Shown here piece by piece: positions 25,243 to 32,666 of a stretch of DNA of 64,000 nt; position 1 is the stretch's first letter; each line of letters starts with the position of its first letter. The notes below the pieces were generated by a model. That model saw only the letters and a program-made list of their open reading frames with translations, was not told where the DNA came from and made no database searches. Both the position numbers and the translations under genes were made by a program. Source of the stretch: an uncultured Eubacterium sp. (GTDB lineage Bacteria > Bacillota > Clostridia > Lachnospirales > Lachnospiraceae). The DNA lies in the NCBI GenBank assembly GCA_934322085.1, contig CAKRGF010000002.1, forward strand, positions 79,228-143,227, given 5' to 3'.

Positions 25243-27132
25243 TTACACCTCCTTCACTGCACCAAAATTACATCCATCTTTACATGCGCCACATTTAATA
25301 CATTTTGTCGTATCAATGACATGCGGCTCTTTTATGTTTCCGGAAATTGCACCTACCGGACACATTCTCGCACATTTGGTACAGCCCTTACAAAGTTCAG
25401 GGTCAATCTGAAGGCTTGTCAGTGCTTTACACTGGCCTGCCGGACATTTTTTATCCACTACATGAGCAATGTATTCGTCACGGAAATACTTAAGCGTCGA
25501 TACAACCGGTGAAGCGGCTGTTTTGCCAAGACCACAAAGTGCTGTTGCCGAAACGGTCTCAGCCAATGTTTCCAATAACTCTATATGCTCCATCGTTCCG
25601 CGTCCCTCAGTGATATCCGTAAGCAGTTCAAGCATACGCTTTGTTCCCTCACGGCACGGCACACATTTACCACAAGATTCATTCTGGGTAAAGTTCATAA
25701 AGAAACGTGCCACTTCAACCATACAGCTCTTATCATTCATGACAACAAGTCCGCCGGAACCAATCATGGCGCCTACTTTTTTCAGCGAATCAAAATCCAG
25801 TTTCATATCCAAATGATCTTCTGTCGCACTGATACACAGACATCCGCCGGATGGTCCGCCAATCTGAACCGCTTTAAAAACACCACCTTTGACACCGCCG
25901 CCAATATCAAAAATAACTTCACGCAGCGTCGTTCCCATTGGCACCTCAATCAAACCGGTATTCTGTACATTGCCGGTAAGAGCAAATGCTTTCGTACCAT
26001 GGTTGTTTGCCGGTCCATAGCCCTGATACCATTTCGCACCATTTAGCAGAATCGGCGGTACATTACAAAATGTTTCTACGTTATTCAAAACCGTTGGCTT
26101 GTCAAACAATCCGTGTTCTACCGTTCTTGGTGGCTTCACGCGCGGCATACCGCGGTTTCCTTCAATTGATGTTGTCAGTGCACTTCCCTCACCACAGACA
26201 AATGCACCGGCTCCCTGGCTGATATGTAAATCAAAATCAAAACCGGAACCTAAAATATCTTTCCCTAACAGTCCGCGGTCCATTGCCTTATCAATGGCTG
26301 TCTGAAGTCTCTCAACGGCAAGCGGATACTCTGCACGCACATAAATGTAGCCGTGATGCGCACCTGTGGCAATCGCAGCAATCAGCATACCTTCAATCAC
26401 ACGATGCGGCTCGCCTTCCATCATGGAACGATCCATAAAGGCACCCGGGTCACCCTCGTCACCATTACAAACAATATATTTTTCTTCTTCCTTCTGGTCT
26501 AACACCTGCTGCCACTTTCTTCCGGCAGGGAAACCGCCGCCTCCGCGGCCACGCAGGCAGGACTCCGTAATCTCATCGACAATGCCCTGAGGCGTCATAT
26601 CAAATAAAGCTTTTGCCACGGCACTATAGCCGCCAAGAGCCAGATACTCAGCAATACTTTCCGCATTAATATGTCCGCAGTACTCAAGCGCAATACGAGT
26701 CTGCTGCTTGTAAAACGGAATATCCTCCTGTTTCACATATGGATTTCCCTCCTGGTCTTTGTACACCAGACGGTCAATAACTTCATCTCCAATAATGGAT
26801 TTTTCGATAATTTCTTCGCAGTCATCCAGATTCACTTTTATGTACAGCCATCCCATCGGCTCGATACGAAGAAGCGGTCCCATCTCACAAAAACCGTGAC
26901 AGCCGCTCTTTTTTAATCCAATGCTGTCTCCATGCGGATCTTTTTCCAGAACAAGAGCACATTTCAATCCTTTGCTCTCAATGATATCTTTCATTTTTGC
27001 GTAAATCTCTAATGAGCCTCCGGCAACGCAGCCGGTTCCGGCACAAATCAGGATTTGTTTTCTCTGACTGTTTAAAGAAGCACGATATTCCTCTTGCTTC
27101 GCAATCAGTTCCTCACGATTCTTAATTTTCAT
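25243..27132 (-). CDS. hymB: Hydrogenase NADH/FMN subunit (HymB/NuoF-like)
   Basis: 629 residues. Thioredoxin-like [2Fe-2S] domain at the N-terminus (CAGTGCVAGGSLEIY), NuoF core with the FMN/NADH loops GRGGGGFPAGRKW and CNGDEGDPGAFMDRSMMEG, the SLBB part, the [4Fe-4S] motif SCGKCVPCREGTKRM, and a C-terminal two-cluster ferredoxin domain (CKGCTKCARMCPVGAI, CIKCGACKDGC). Electron entry module from or to NAD(P)H. Start overlaps the end of hymA by 11 nt. The domain set is that of bifurcating hydrogenases and of NADP-reducing hydrogenases; the sequence does not show which cofactor is used. Confidence 0.92.
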   Translation of the reverse strand: MKIKNREELIAKQEEYRASLNSQRKQILICAGTGCVAGGSLEIYAKMKDIIESKGLKCALVLEKDPHGDSIGLKKSGCHGFCEMGPLLRIEPMGWLYIKVNLDDCEEIIEKSIIGDEVIDRLVYKDQEGNPYVKQEDIPFYKQQTRIALEYCGHINAESIAEYLALGGYSAVAKALFDMTPQGIVDEITESCLRGRGGGGFPAGRKWQQVLDQKEEEKYIVCNGDEGDPGAFMDRSMMEGEPHRVIEGMLIAAIATGAHHGYIYVRAEYPLAVERLQTAIDKAMDRGLLGKDILGSGFDFDLHISQGAGAFVCGEGSALTTSIEGNRGMPRVKPPRTVEHGLFDKPTVLNNVETFCNVPPILLNGAKWYQGYGPANNHGTKAFALTGNVQNTGLIEVPMGTTLREVIFDIGGGVKGGVFKAVQIGGPSGGCLCISATEDHLDMKLDFDSLKKVGAMIGSGGLVVMNDKSCMVEVARFFMNFTQNESCGKCVPCREGTKRMLELLTDITEGRGTMEHIELLETLAETVSATALCGLGKTAASPVVSTLKYFRDEYIAHVVDKKCPAGQCKALTSLQIDPELCKGCTKCARMCPVGAISGNIKEPHVIDTTKCIKCGACKDGCNFGAVKEV

Positions 27133-27607
27133 TCGCTGCCTCCTCCTTTAACTGCTTAATAAGTTCCCGCGCCTTTTCGGGTGTCATGGATGGATGCACA
27201 TGGTCATTTACCGTACATACTGGTGCCAAACCACAGGCTCCCAGACAAGATACCGTCTCAACGGTAAAAAGCATATCATCAGAAGTTGGCTTTTCTTGTG
27301 TAACCCCAAGCGTTTTACGAAACTCTTCCAAAATCGGCACCGATTTCCGCACATGGCATGCCGTACCGTCACATATTTTAATGACAAATTTGCCTTTTGG
27401 TTCCAAAGAAAAATTCTCATAAAATGTCGCTACCCCATAAATCTTCGCCTCACTCATCTTCAACTCTTTGGCAATATAACATAATGCCTCTTCCGGAAGA
27501 TAGTGATACTCTTTCTGAACGTCCTGCATAATCGCAATCACAAGATTACTTTTATACTCGTGTTTTTTCAGAATTTCATCCAGTTTTTGTTGCTGCTGTT
27601 CGTTCAC
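27122..27607 (-). CDS. hymA: Hydrogenase [2Fe-2S] subunit (HymA/NuoE-like)
   Basis: 161 residues, the standard NuoE length. The thioredoxin-like [2Fe-2S] domain has CDGTACHVR and CLGACGLAPVC as the four-cysteine set. GTG start with AAAGGAG 7 nt upstream. First gene of the leftward hymABC operon; its product links HymB to the complex. No hndB homologue is present between the genes. Confidence 0.9.
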   Translation of the reverse strand: MNEQQQQKLDEILKKHEYKSNLVIAIMQDVQKEYHYLPEEALCYIAKELKMSEAKIYGVATFYENFSLEPKGKFVIKICDGTACHVRKSVPILEEFRKTLGVTQEKPTSDDMLFTVETVSCLGACGLAPVCTVNDHVHPSMTPEKARELIKQLKEEAANEN

Positions 27608-27677
27608 AGTCCTTCTCCTTTCAACTTGAAAATATTGTTGGTATTCTCATTCTCCAATAGCATATACCTACTGATAA

Positions 27678-27706
27678 ATTTTATCATTTTTTAACAAAAT
27701 AGTAAA
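27678..27706 (-). promoter_or_regulatory. hymABC promoter with possible Rex-type operator
   Basis: Minus strand TTTACT (27701-27706), 17-bp spacer, TAAAAT (27678-27683). The spacer holds TTGTTAAAAAATGATAAA, which agrees in about 11 of 14 defined positions with the redox regulator Rex site TTGTTAA-N4-TTAACAA. The promoter is reasonably clear; the Rex site is tentative because the second half-site is poor. Confidence 0.45.
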
Positions 27707-27721
27707 GTTTTTTATCATAAA

Positions 27722-27770
27722 ATAAAATCAGTGTGATACAGAGAACTCATACAAAAATTCTGTATCACAC
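27722..27770 (-). terminator. Terminator of the sugar ABC importer operon
   Basis: Perfect 12-bp stem GTGTGATACAGA/TCTGTATCACAC (27731-27742 with 27759-27770), followed on the minus strand by a U-rich run (GATTTTATTTTAT). It lies 50 nt past the last permease gene. Confidence 0.8.
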
Positions 27771-27819
27771 CGATCCTACTTTTATTTCTACGCAAGCACT
27801 TTTTGTTTTCCGATTGTCA

Positions 27820-28698
27820 TCAACCCTTTACAGAGCCGAGGGCAACACCACGAATAATAAATTTTGACAGACACAAGTATACAACAATCAACGGAATAAT
27901 TGCGAAACCAAGTATCATATAAATCTCGCCCAAATCCGTCAGATAAGCCTCTGCCTGCAAACTTGCCACAACCAATGGAAGTGTAGCATTTTCACTACTG
28001 TTATCCATCAATAACTGTGGCAGGAAATAGTTATTCCAAGAAGCAACAAATTGGAAAATCATCTGCACCGCCAATGCCGGTTTCAAAATCGGCATAACGA
28101 CAAAGTTAAAGATGTAAAATTCATGTCCACCGTCAATTCGACCGGCTTCCACAATTTCAAGTGGCAGTGAACTCTCCATGTACTGTTTGATAAAGAAGAA
28201 TACTGCCGGAGATGCCAAGGTAGGGAAAATCAACGGAATAAATGAATCTCTAATTCCCCATGCATCCATCATTTCCACAAAACCGAGTGCAGAAACCTGT
28301 GTCGGCACCATAAGGATAACCATGATGAACACAAATGCTGCCTTTTTCAAGCGGAAATTGTAAGCATACAATCCGTAAGCAGTAAGTGTCGCAATGTATA
28401 CACTGGTAACACATGAAAATACTGCTACAATTAATGAGTTAAACATCGAATGCAGAACGGAAACTTTTGTCTCATTAATTGCATTCGTAAAGTTTCTGAC
28501 AAAATCACCGCCCGGAAGCAGACTGAATGTCGTTTTTAATGTCGTTGTATCTTTTGTTGTATTCACCAAAAGCATGACAAACGGAAAGATACAGATAATA
28601 CATACCAATATCAAAACAATATAGGCAACTGTTCGACGAAAGACAAGCATACGGTGACCGCGGATTTCATCCGCTGACAAATTTTCATATTTTGCCAT
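27820..28698 (-). CDS. Carbohydrate ABC transporter permease (MalG/LacG type)
   Basis: 292 residues, six membrane helices. The EAA loop lies near MESSLPLEIVEAGRIDGGHEFYIFNFVVMPILKPA, where it would contact the ATPase. Starts directly after the stop of the partner permease (CAG TAA ATG), with AAAGGGGG upstream. The transporter lacks a local ATP-binding gene; such CUT1 importers often share one MsmX-type ATPase encoded elsewhere. Substrate probably cello-oligosaccharide by its link to the GH94 gene. Confidence 0.9.
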   Translation of the reverse strand: MAKYENLSADEIRGHRMLVFRRTVAYIVLILVCIICIFPFVMLLVNTTKDTTTLKTTFSLLPGGDFVRNFTNAINETKVSVLHSMFNSLIVAVFSCVTSVYIATLTAYGLYAYNFRLKKAAFVFIMVILMVPTQVSALGFVEMMDAWGIRDSFIPLIFPTLASPAVFFFIKQYMESSLPLEIVEAGRIDGGHEFYIFNFVVMPILKPALAVQMIFQFVASWNNYFLPQLLMDNSSENATLPLVVASLQAEAYLTDLGEIYMILGFAIIPLIVVYLCLSKFIIRGVALGSVKG

Positions 28699-29676
28699 TT
28701 ACTGCACCCCCTTTGCCTGTTTTCTAGCTTTTCGTTCTGCTTTTTTACGAGCCTTTATTTCCTTATCCTCATCACTTTGCATGATACGGAACATAAAGAT
28801 TCCAATCAGACCAGCAGCCAAGAACAATACAACGGATTCAGCACCGGCGACACCCATGTCACCCTGTGACGAGTTGATTCTCGTACTGATATCCATAACA
28901 ACCGTTGATGCTACACCATTCGTACCACCACGGTTTACAATCAGGTTCGGAATATCGAACAACTGCAAACCACCAATCATAGAAGTAATCATAACATACA
29001 GCATAATCGGTTTCAGCATCGGCATAGTAATCCGTCGAAACTGCTGTTTCGCACTCGCACCATCAATTGCAGATGCTTCATAAAGAGCTGGGTCAATTCC
29101 CATAATACCTGCCATCAGAAGGATGGTCGTATTACCCGTCCACATCAGGAAGTTAATAAAGGCAATAATTAAACGAATGCCCCACTCATTTTCCAAAAAG
29201 TGAATGGACGTTCCAAATATATGATTGATTGGTCCGGTTACTGCAAACAGTTTACCAAACAATACTGCTATGGATGAGGCCATCAGCATATTCGGTAAAT
29301 ACAAAATAACCTTAACCGCACCAGTACCTTTCAATTTTAATCGAATGTCAGTAAACCAAGATGCAAAAAGCAATGATACAATAATCTGCGGAATAAATCC
29401 AAGCAGCCACAATAACATCGTATTACCAAAATATTTTACAATATCATATTTGGTAAAAAGGTCGATATAATTTTCAAACCCGGCAAACTCAAATACACTA
29501 TTTAGGAAAATATCCGTTTTGTCATGAAAAAAGCTTCGATAAAACGTTGCAATCAACGGATATAACTGAAATACACCATAGCAAATGAAAAACGGAAGGA
29601 TAAAAATCAGGCCCCATTTGCCATACTTTAACTTGTGCGGACGTTTATACGCCGTCGCATCTTTCTTTCCAGCCAT
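28699..29676 (-). CDS. Carbohydrate ABC transporter permease (MalF/LacF type)
   Basis: 325 residues, six helices plus a basic tail (KARKKAERKARKQAKG). EAA-type loop DPALYEASAIDGASAKQQFRRITMPML. Forms the channel with the next gene product. It is separated from the binding-protein gene by 87 nt that contain a strong hairpin, which may lower its expression relative to the binding protein. Confidence 0.9.
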   Translation of the reverse strand: MAGKKDATAYKRPHKLKYGKWGLIFILPFFICYGVFQLYPLIATFYRSFFHDKTDIFLNSVFEFAGFENYIDLFTKYDIVKYFGNTMLLWLLGFIPQIIVSLLFASWFTDIRLKLKGTGAVKVILYLPNMLMASSIAVLFGKLFAVTGPINHIFGTSIHFLENEWGIRLIIAFINFLMWTGNTTILLMAGIMGIDPALYEASAIDGASAKQQFRRITMPMLKPIMLYVMITSMIGGLQLFDIPNLIVNRGGTNGVASTVVMDISTRINSSQGDMGVAGAESVVLFLAAGLIGIFMFRIMQSDEDKEIKARKKAERKARKQAKGVQ

Positions 29677-29703
29677 AAAATCCCCCTTACCTTTTGATAA
29701 AAA

Positions 29704-29732
29704 TGGCGGGACAGGGGCACCCCGTCCCGCCA
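29704..29732 (-). terminator. Intra-operon hairpin between binding protein and permeases
   Basis: TGGCGGGAC (29704-29712) pairs with GTCCCGCCA (29724-29732), with further GGGG/CCCC pairing, and is followed by five Us on the minus strand. Very likely a leaky terminator or RNA-stabilising hairpin that sets the ratio of binding protein to permease. Confidence 0.65.
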
Positions 29733-29763
29733 GAAAACTAACTCGTTTCTAAGCTGTTACCCA

Positions 29764-31164
29764 TTATTTTTTCAAATCCGGATAACTCTTGATTACTTCG
29801 TTCTTGAAGTTGTCAATTGCTTTCTCTTTGCTTACTTTACCCTGATAGTAATCTTTCATCTTAGCCATCAAGCTTTCGATGTACATCTGGTCATAAGGAG
29901 ATACGTTGCTGCAATTGATGTTGTCAGCTGCTGCACTCAAAGCTTTTACAAGAGACTGTCCACCAAGGAAGTCAGATGTTACATTTTTCTCTTCCAGCTT
30001 TTTGTTTGCTGCTTTGTTGTTTACGAAGTCTGAAGTATCTTTGCTGATGTTGAACATGATGTCTTTGTCACAGCAGAGTTTCTTCATGATGTCTGCAACC
30101 AATTTTGCATTATCTGTTCCCGCTGCTCCACAGATGAAGGAACCGCCCCAGTTGAATGACTGTGGTCCAGTTACTACAGCCCAGTCACCATAGCTTCCGC
30201 CTGGTGTGAAGGAACCATCTTTGTTTTTCTTAGCACCAGAACCTTCTGCCATGGAGAAGTTAATGCCCCATGCAGGCATGAAGTAACCAAATACTTTACT
30301 GTCTTTGCCCATGTCAGCAGTCCACTCTTCAGCCCAAAGGCTTGTTCCGTTGTTGTAACCTTTGTCAGTGTACTCTTTTGTTGTGTCAATCCATTTTTCA
30401 ATAGATGGGTCAATCTGGATAACACCTTCATCATTTACACATTTCTGGCTTACATTGTTTGAGTATACACGAAGTGCATCATCATAACCAGAAAGCATCT
30501 TGTATCCTTTGCTCTTCAAAGTCTCAGCTGCTGCTGCGAACTTATCCCAGTCAGATACCTGCTCCTGAATCTTTTCGATATCATCTGTTCCGAATACTTC
30601 TTTTGCGATAGAACGACGATAAACAAATCCACCAGGGCAGCCCTGCCATGAAACAGCACGAAGAGTACCATCACTCTTTGTAGCAGCCTGTTTTGTGTAA
30701 TCATACATCTGGCTCAAATCATCATCGGTAAGTCCAAGTGATTTAATATCAAGAGCCATGTCTGTATTTGTGTACTTGTTTACATAATCCATCTCGCAGA
30801 GGAACATATCAATTTTGTCATCTGCACTTGCGCTGTCCTGCTTTTTCAAAGCAGCATCCAGTTTCTTCTGATAAACACCACCTTCGTTTGTGTTTGTCAC
30901 GAATTTAACTTTTACATCACCGATACTCTGTGTATCTTTGTTGTAATCTGGATAATACTTTTCAAAACGCTCTTTGAACTCTGTGTTCCAAACATAAATG
31001 TTAAGAACTTTTCCGCCACCATCAGCTACAGTTTCCACTTTAGCTGAATCGTTGCTCTTTGATGAATTACTTGCATCCTTGTTGCTGTCACTTCCGCCAC
31101 ATCCGGTAATTGAACCAACTACCATAGCCATAGACAATGCCAGCGCTAACCATTTTTTCCTCAT
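29764..31164 (-). CDS. Extracellular sugar-binding lipoprotein of ABC importer
   Basis: 466 residues. Signal peptide and lipobox GSITGCGG put a lipid-modified cysteine at about residue 22, followed by a serine/asparagine/lysine-rich linker. The body is a family-1 type periplasmic-binding fold (LNIYVWNTEFKERFEKYYP..., GCPGGFVYRRSIAKEVFG, WGGSFICGAAGTDN). Captures the sugar for the two permeases. AGGAGGG precedes the start. Ligand inferred as cellobiose or short cellodextrins from the phosphorylase gene nearby. Confidence 0.88.
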   Translation of the reverse strand: MRKKWLALALSMAMVVGSITGCGGSDSNKDASNSSKSNDSAKVETVADGGGKVLNIYVWNTEFKERFEKYYPDYNKDTQSIGDVKVKFVTNTNEGGVYQKKLDAALKKQDSASADDKIDMFLCEMDYVNKYTNTDMALDIKSLGLTDDDLSQMYDYTKQAATKSDGTLRAVSWQGCPGGFVYRRSIAKEVFGTDDIEKIQEQVSDWDKFAAAAETLKSKGYKMLSGYDDALRVYSNNVSQKCVNDEGVIQIDPSIEKWIDTTKEYTDKGYNNGTSLWAEEWTADMGKDSKVFGYFMPAWGINFSMAEGSGAKKNKDGSFTPGGSYGDWAVVTGPQSFNWGGSFICGAAGTDNAKLVADIMKKLCCDKDIMFNISKDTSDFVNNKAANKKLEEKNVTSDFLGGQSLVKALSAAADNINCSNVSPYDQMYIESLMAKMKDYYQGKVSKEKAIDNFKNEVIKSYPDLKK

Positions 31165-31266
31165 AAATCAATACCCTCCTAAAATAATATTTTTTTAATT
31201 CTTCCACAAATTTCTTCATGAAAGTTGTGAACAGTTTCGTGTCATTCCTTTAAGGAATAACTTTTA

Positions 31267-32277
31267 TTATTTCATCGAAAGAACCGAGCATCCTCGTATT
31301 AATTCTCCTTGTACATCAAGTCTTTCAACAAGTGCAAGTTCCGGCTGTTCAATCAGCTCTACTAACTTTGCTGCTGCGACTCTTCCGATTTGTTCTGTAT
31401 TCTGCCGGTAAGTCGTTATCTTCGGCTCAATCACACGGGCAATTCTTTGTCCGTCATAACCGGCTACTGAGATATCGTTAGGAATCGTAAGTCCTTTACT
31501 TCGAATCACATTAATACCTCCGATACAGGAAAAATCATCCGGATAAACAATACAAGTAGGTCTATCTTCCAATGATAATAATTCATGAGTAATTTTTGCC
31601 GATACATCCGGTGCGTGGTAAATACCTTCCCGAATATATCTGTCTTCGGTTTCTATCCCATACTTTTTCATCGTCCGTAAAAAACTTCCGATACGGCTTC
31701 TTGTAACAAAAGAATCCGCACCATGGATATAAGCAATTTTCTTATGTCCACATTGTATAATGTAAGAAACCAATTGTTCCATCCCTCTAATGTTGTCCGA
31801 CATAACACATGCCTTGTCATTAAATATATAATCGATTGTCACAACCGGTATACCACTTTGAAGCAACTCTTTTACTTCTTCCGCTTCAAAATCCACACAA
31901 GCAACAATCACACCATCGACTCCGCGATATTTGCTATGTTCACTATAGGACAATTCACTCTTTCCCACATGCCTTCCCAAAAAAGTTATATCATACCCCT
32001 TTTCTTCCACTCCCTGTCGGAAGCTGTCAAGCACTGGTGAAAAATAGGAATGGGTCAAACCACTTCGTGCCTCATCCGCAAATAACACTCCAATGTTATA
32101 GGTTCGGTTTGTCTTTAGTGCACGAGCGGATGAGTTTGGTACATAGCCCATCTTCTTAGCCACCTCGAGCACCCGTTCCTTTGTCGAAGTACTTATATCA
32201 GTGCGTCCATTCAATGCTTTGCTTACTGTCGCAATCGATACACCGCATGTCTCTGAGATGTCTTTCATTGATACCAT
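31267..32277 (-). CDS. LacI-family transcriptional regulator of the GH94/ABC locus
   Basis: 336 residues. DNA-binding head MKDISETCGVSIATVSKALNGR with hinge helix NSSARALKTNRT, then a periplasmic-binding-like sensor (IGVLFADEARSG, VDGVIVACVD, DDFSCIGGINVIRSKG, DISVAGYDGQRIA). Start at the ATG ending at 32277, with GAGGA 6 nt upstream. It lies between the importer genes and the divergent phosphorylase gene. Two matching palindromes next to the two promoters are its probable operators, so it likely represses both itself and the phosphorylase until sugar binds. Confidence 0.9.
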   Translation of the reverse strand: MVSMKDISETCGVSIATVSKALNGRTDISTSTKERVLEVAKKMGYVPNSSARALKTNRTYNIGVLFADEARSGLTHSYFSPVLDSFRQGVEEKGYDITFLGRHVGKSELSYSEHSKYRGVDGVIVACVDFEAEEVKELLQSGIPVVTIDYIFNDKACVMSDNIRGMEQLVSYIIQCGHKKIAYIHGADSFVTRSRIGSFLRTMKKYGIETEDRYIREGIYHAPDVSAKITHELLSLEDRPTCIVYPDDFSCIGGINVIRSKGLTIPNDISVAGYDGQRIARVIEPKITTYRQNTEQIGRVAAAKLVELIEQPELALVERLDVQGELIRGCSVLSMK

Positions 32278-32291
32278 GAGCATTCCTCGTT

Positions 32292-32311
32292 TTCCGTAAT
32301 CGTTTTCGTAA
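32292..32311. promoter_or_regulatory. LacI-type operator O1 (regulator side)
   Basis: Minus strand reads TTACGAAAACGATTACGGAA. It shares TTACGAAAACGATTnCG with O2 at 32424-32443. It lies directly downstream of the lacI-type promoter, the expected place for autorepression. Confidence 0.75.
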
Positions 32312-32315
32312 GTCT

Positions 32316-32344
32316 ACTGTACCACACTTTCCACAAAGAGTCAA
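32316..32344 (-). promoter_or_regulatory. Promoter of the LacI-family gene
   Basis: Minus strand TTGACT (32339-32344), 17-bp spacer, TACAGT (32316-32321), just upstream of operator O1. Confidence 0.7.
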
Positions 32345-32387
32345 TACTAATTTTGATTTTTTTGTTGGAATTGCACAAATATCTTAC

Positions 32388-32416
32388 TTGCATTTCCCTT
32401 CGACTTCCTATATAAT
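32388..32416 (+). promoter_or_regulatory. Promoter of the GH94 phosphorylase gene
   Basis: TTGCAT (32388-32393), 17-bp spacer, consensus TATAAT (32411-32416). Operator O2 begins 8 bp downstream, so bound repressor would cover the start site. The transcript would carry a leader of about 240 nt. Confidence 0.7.
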
Positions 32417-32423
32417 GAAATTA

Positions 32424-32443
32424 TCACGAAATCGTTTTCGTAA
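32424..32443. promoter_or_regulatory. LacI-type operator O2 (phosphorylase side)
   Basis: Minus strand TTACGAAAACGATTTCGTGA, a near-palindrome with the central CG typical of LacI-family sites. Same 17-nt core as O1. Confidence 0.78.
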
Positions 32444-32445
32444 AT

Positions 32446-32652
32446 CCCCAGGTTATCAAAGTCAACGATTTTTCGTGCTTGCACGAAAGAAACGTTGACC
32501 TTGATAACCGCAAAATATGAGGAAGAAGCGATTTGTGCAACAAATCTGCGGATTCCGAATATTTTCAGGAGTGCGTAAGCTGTGCAAGCAGCGGAGCACT
32601 CCGCCTGGGGACATTATGCTAATACTATTATAAGGATGCTTTGCAAAGCATC
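32446..32652 (+). ncRNA. Structured 5' leader of the phosphorylase mRNA
   Basis: CCCCAGG (32446-32452) pairs with CCTGGGG (32604-32610) and encloses three hairpins. These are 32451-32467 with 32493-32509 (17 bp, one G-U, capped by TTTCGTGC/GCACGAAA); 32512-32518 with 32559-32565 (AAAATAT/ATATTTT, inner GATTTGT/ACAAATC); and 32568-32574 with 32596-32602 (GGAGTGC/GCACTCC, inner GCTG/CAGC). A separate perfect palindrome GATGCTTTGCAAAGCATC (32635-32652) ends 5 nt before the ribosome site. This could be a regulatory RNA or a folded repeat element; I do not recognise a known riboswitch. Confidence 0.6.
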
Positions 32653-32666
32653 GGAATGGAGGTTCT

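Noticed and set aside
27679..27697. Confident Rex operator before hymA
   Set aside because: One half-site is perfect but the other agrees in only about four of seven positions, so it is listed only as a possibility within the promoter entry.
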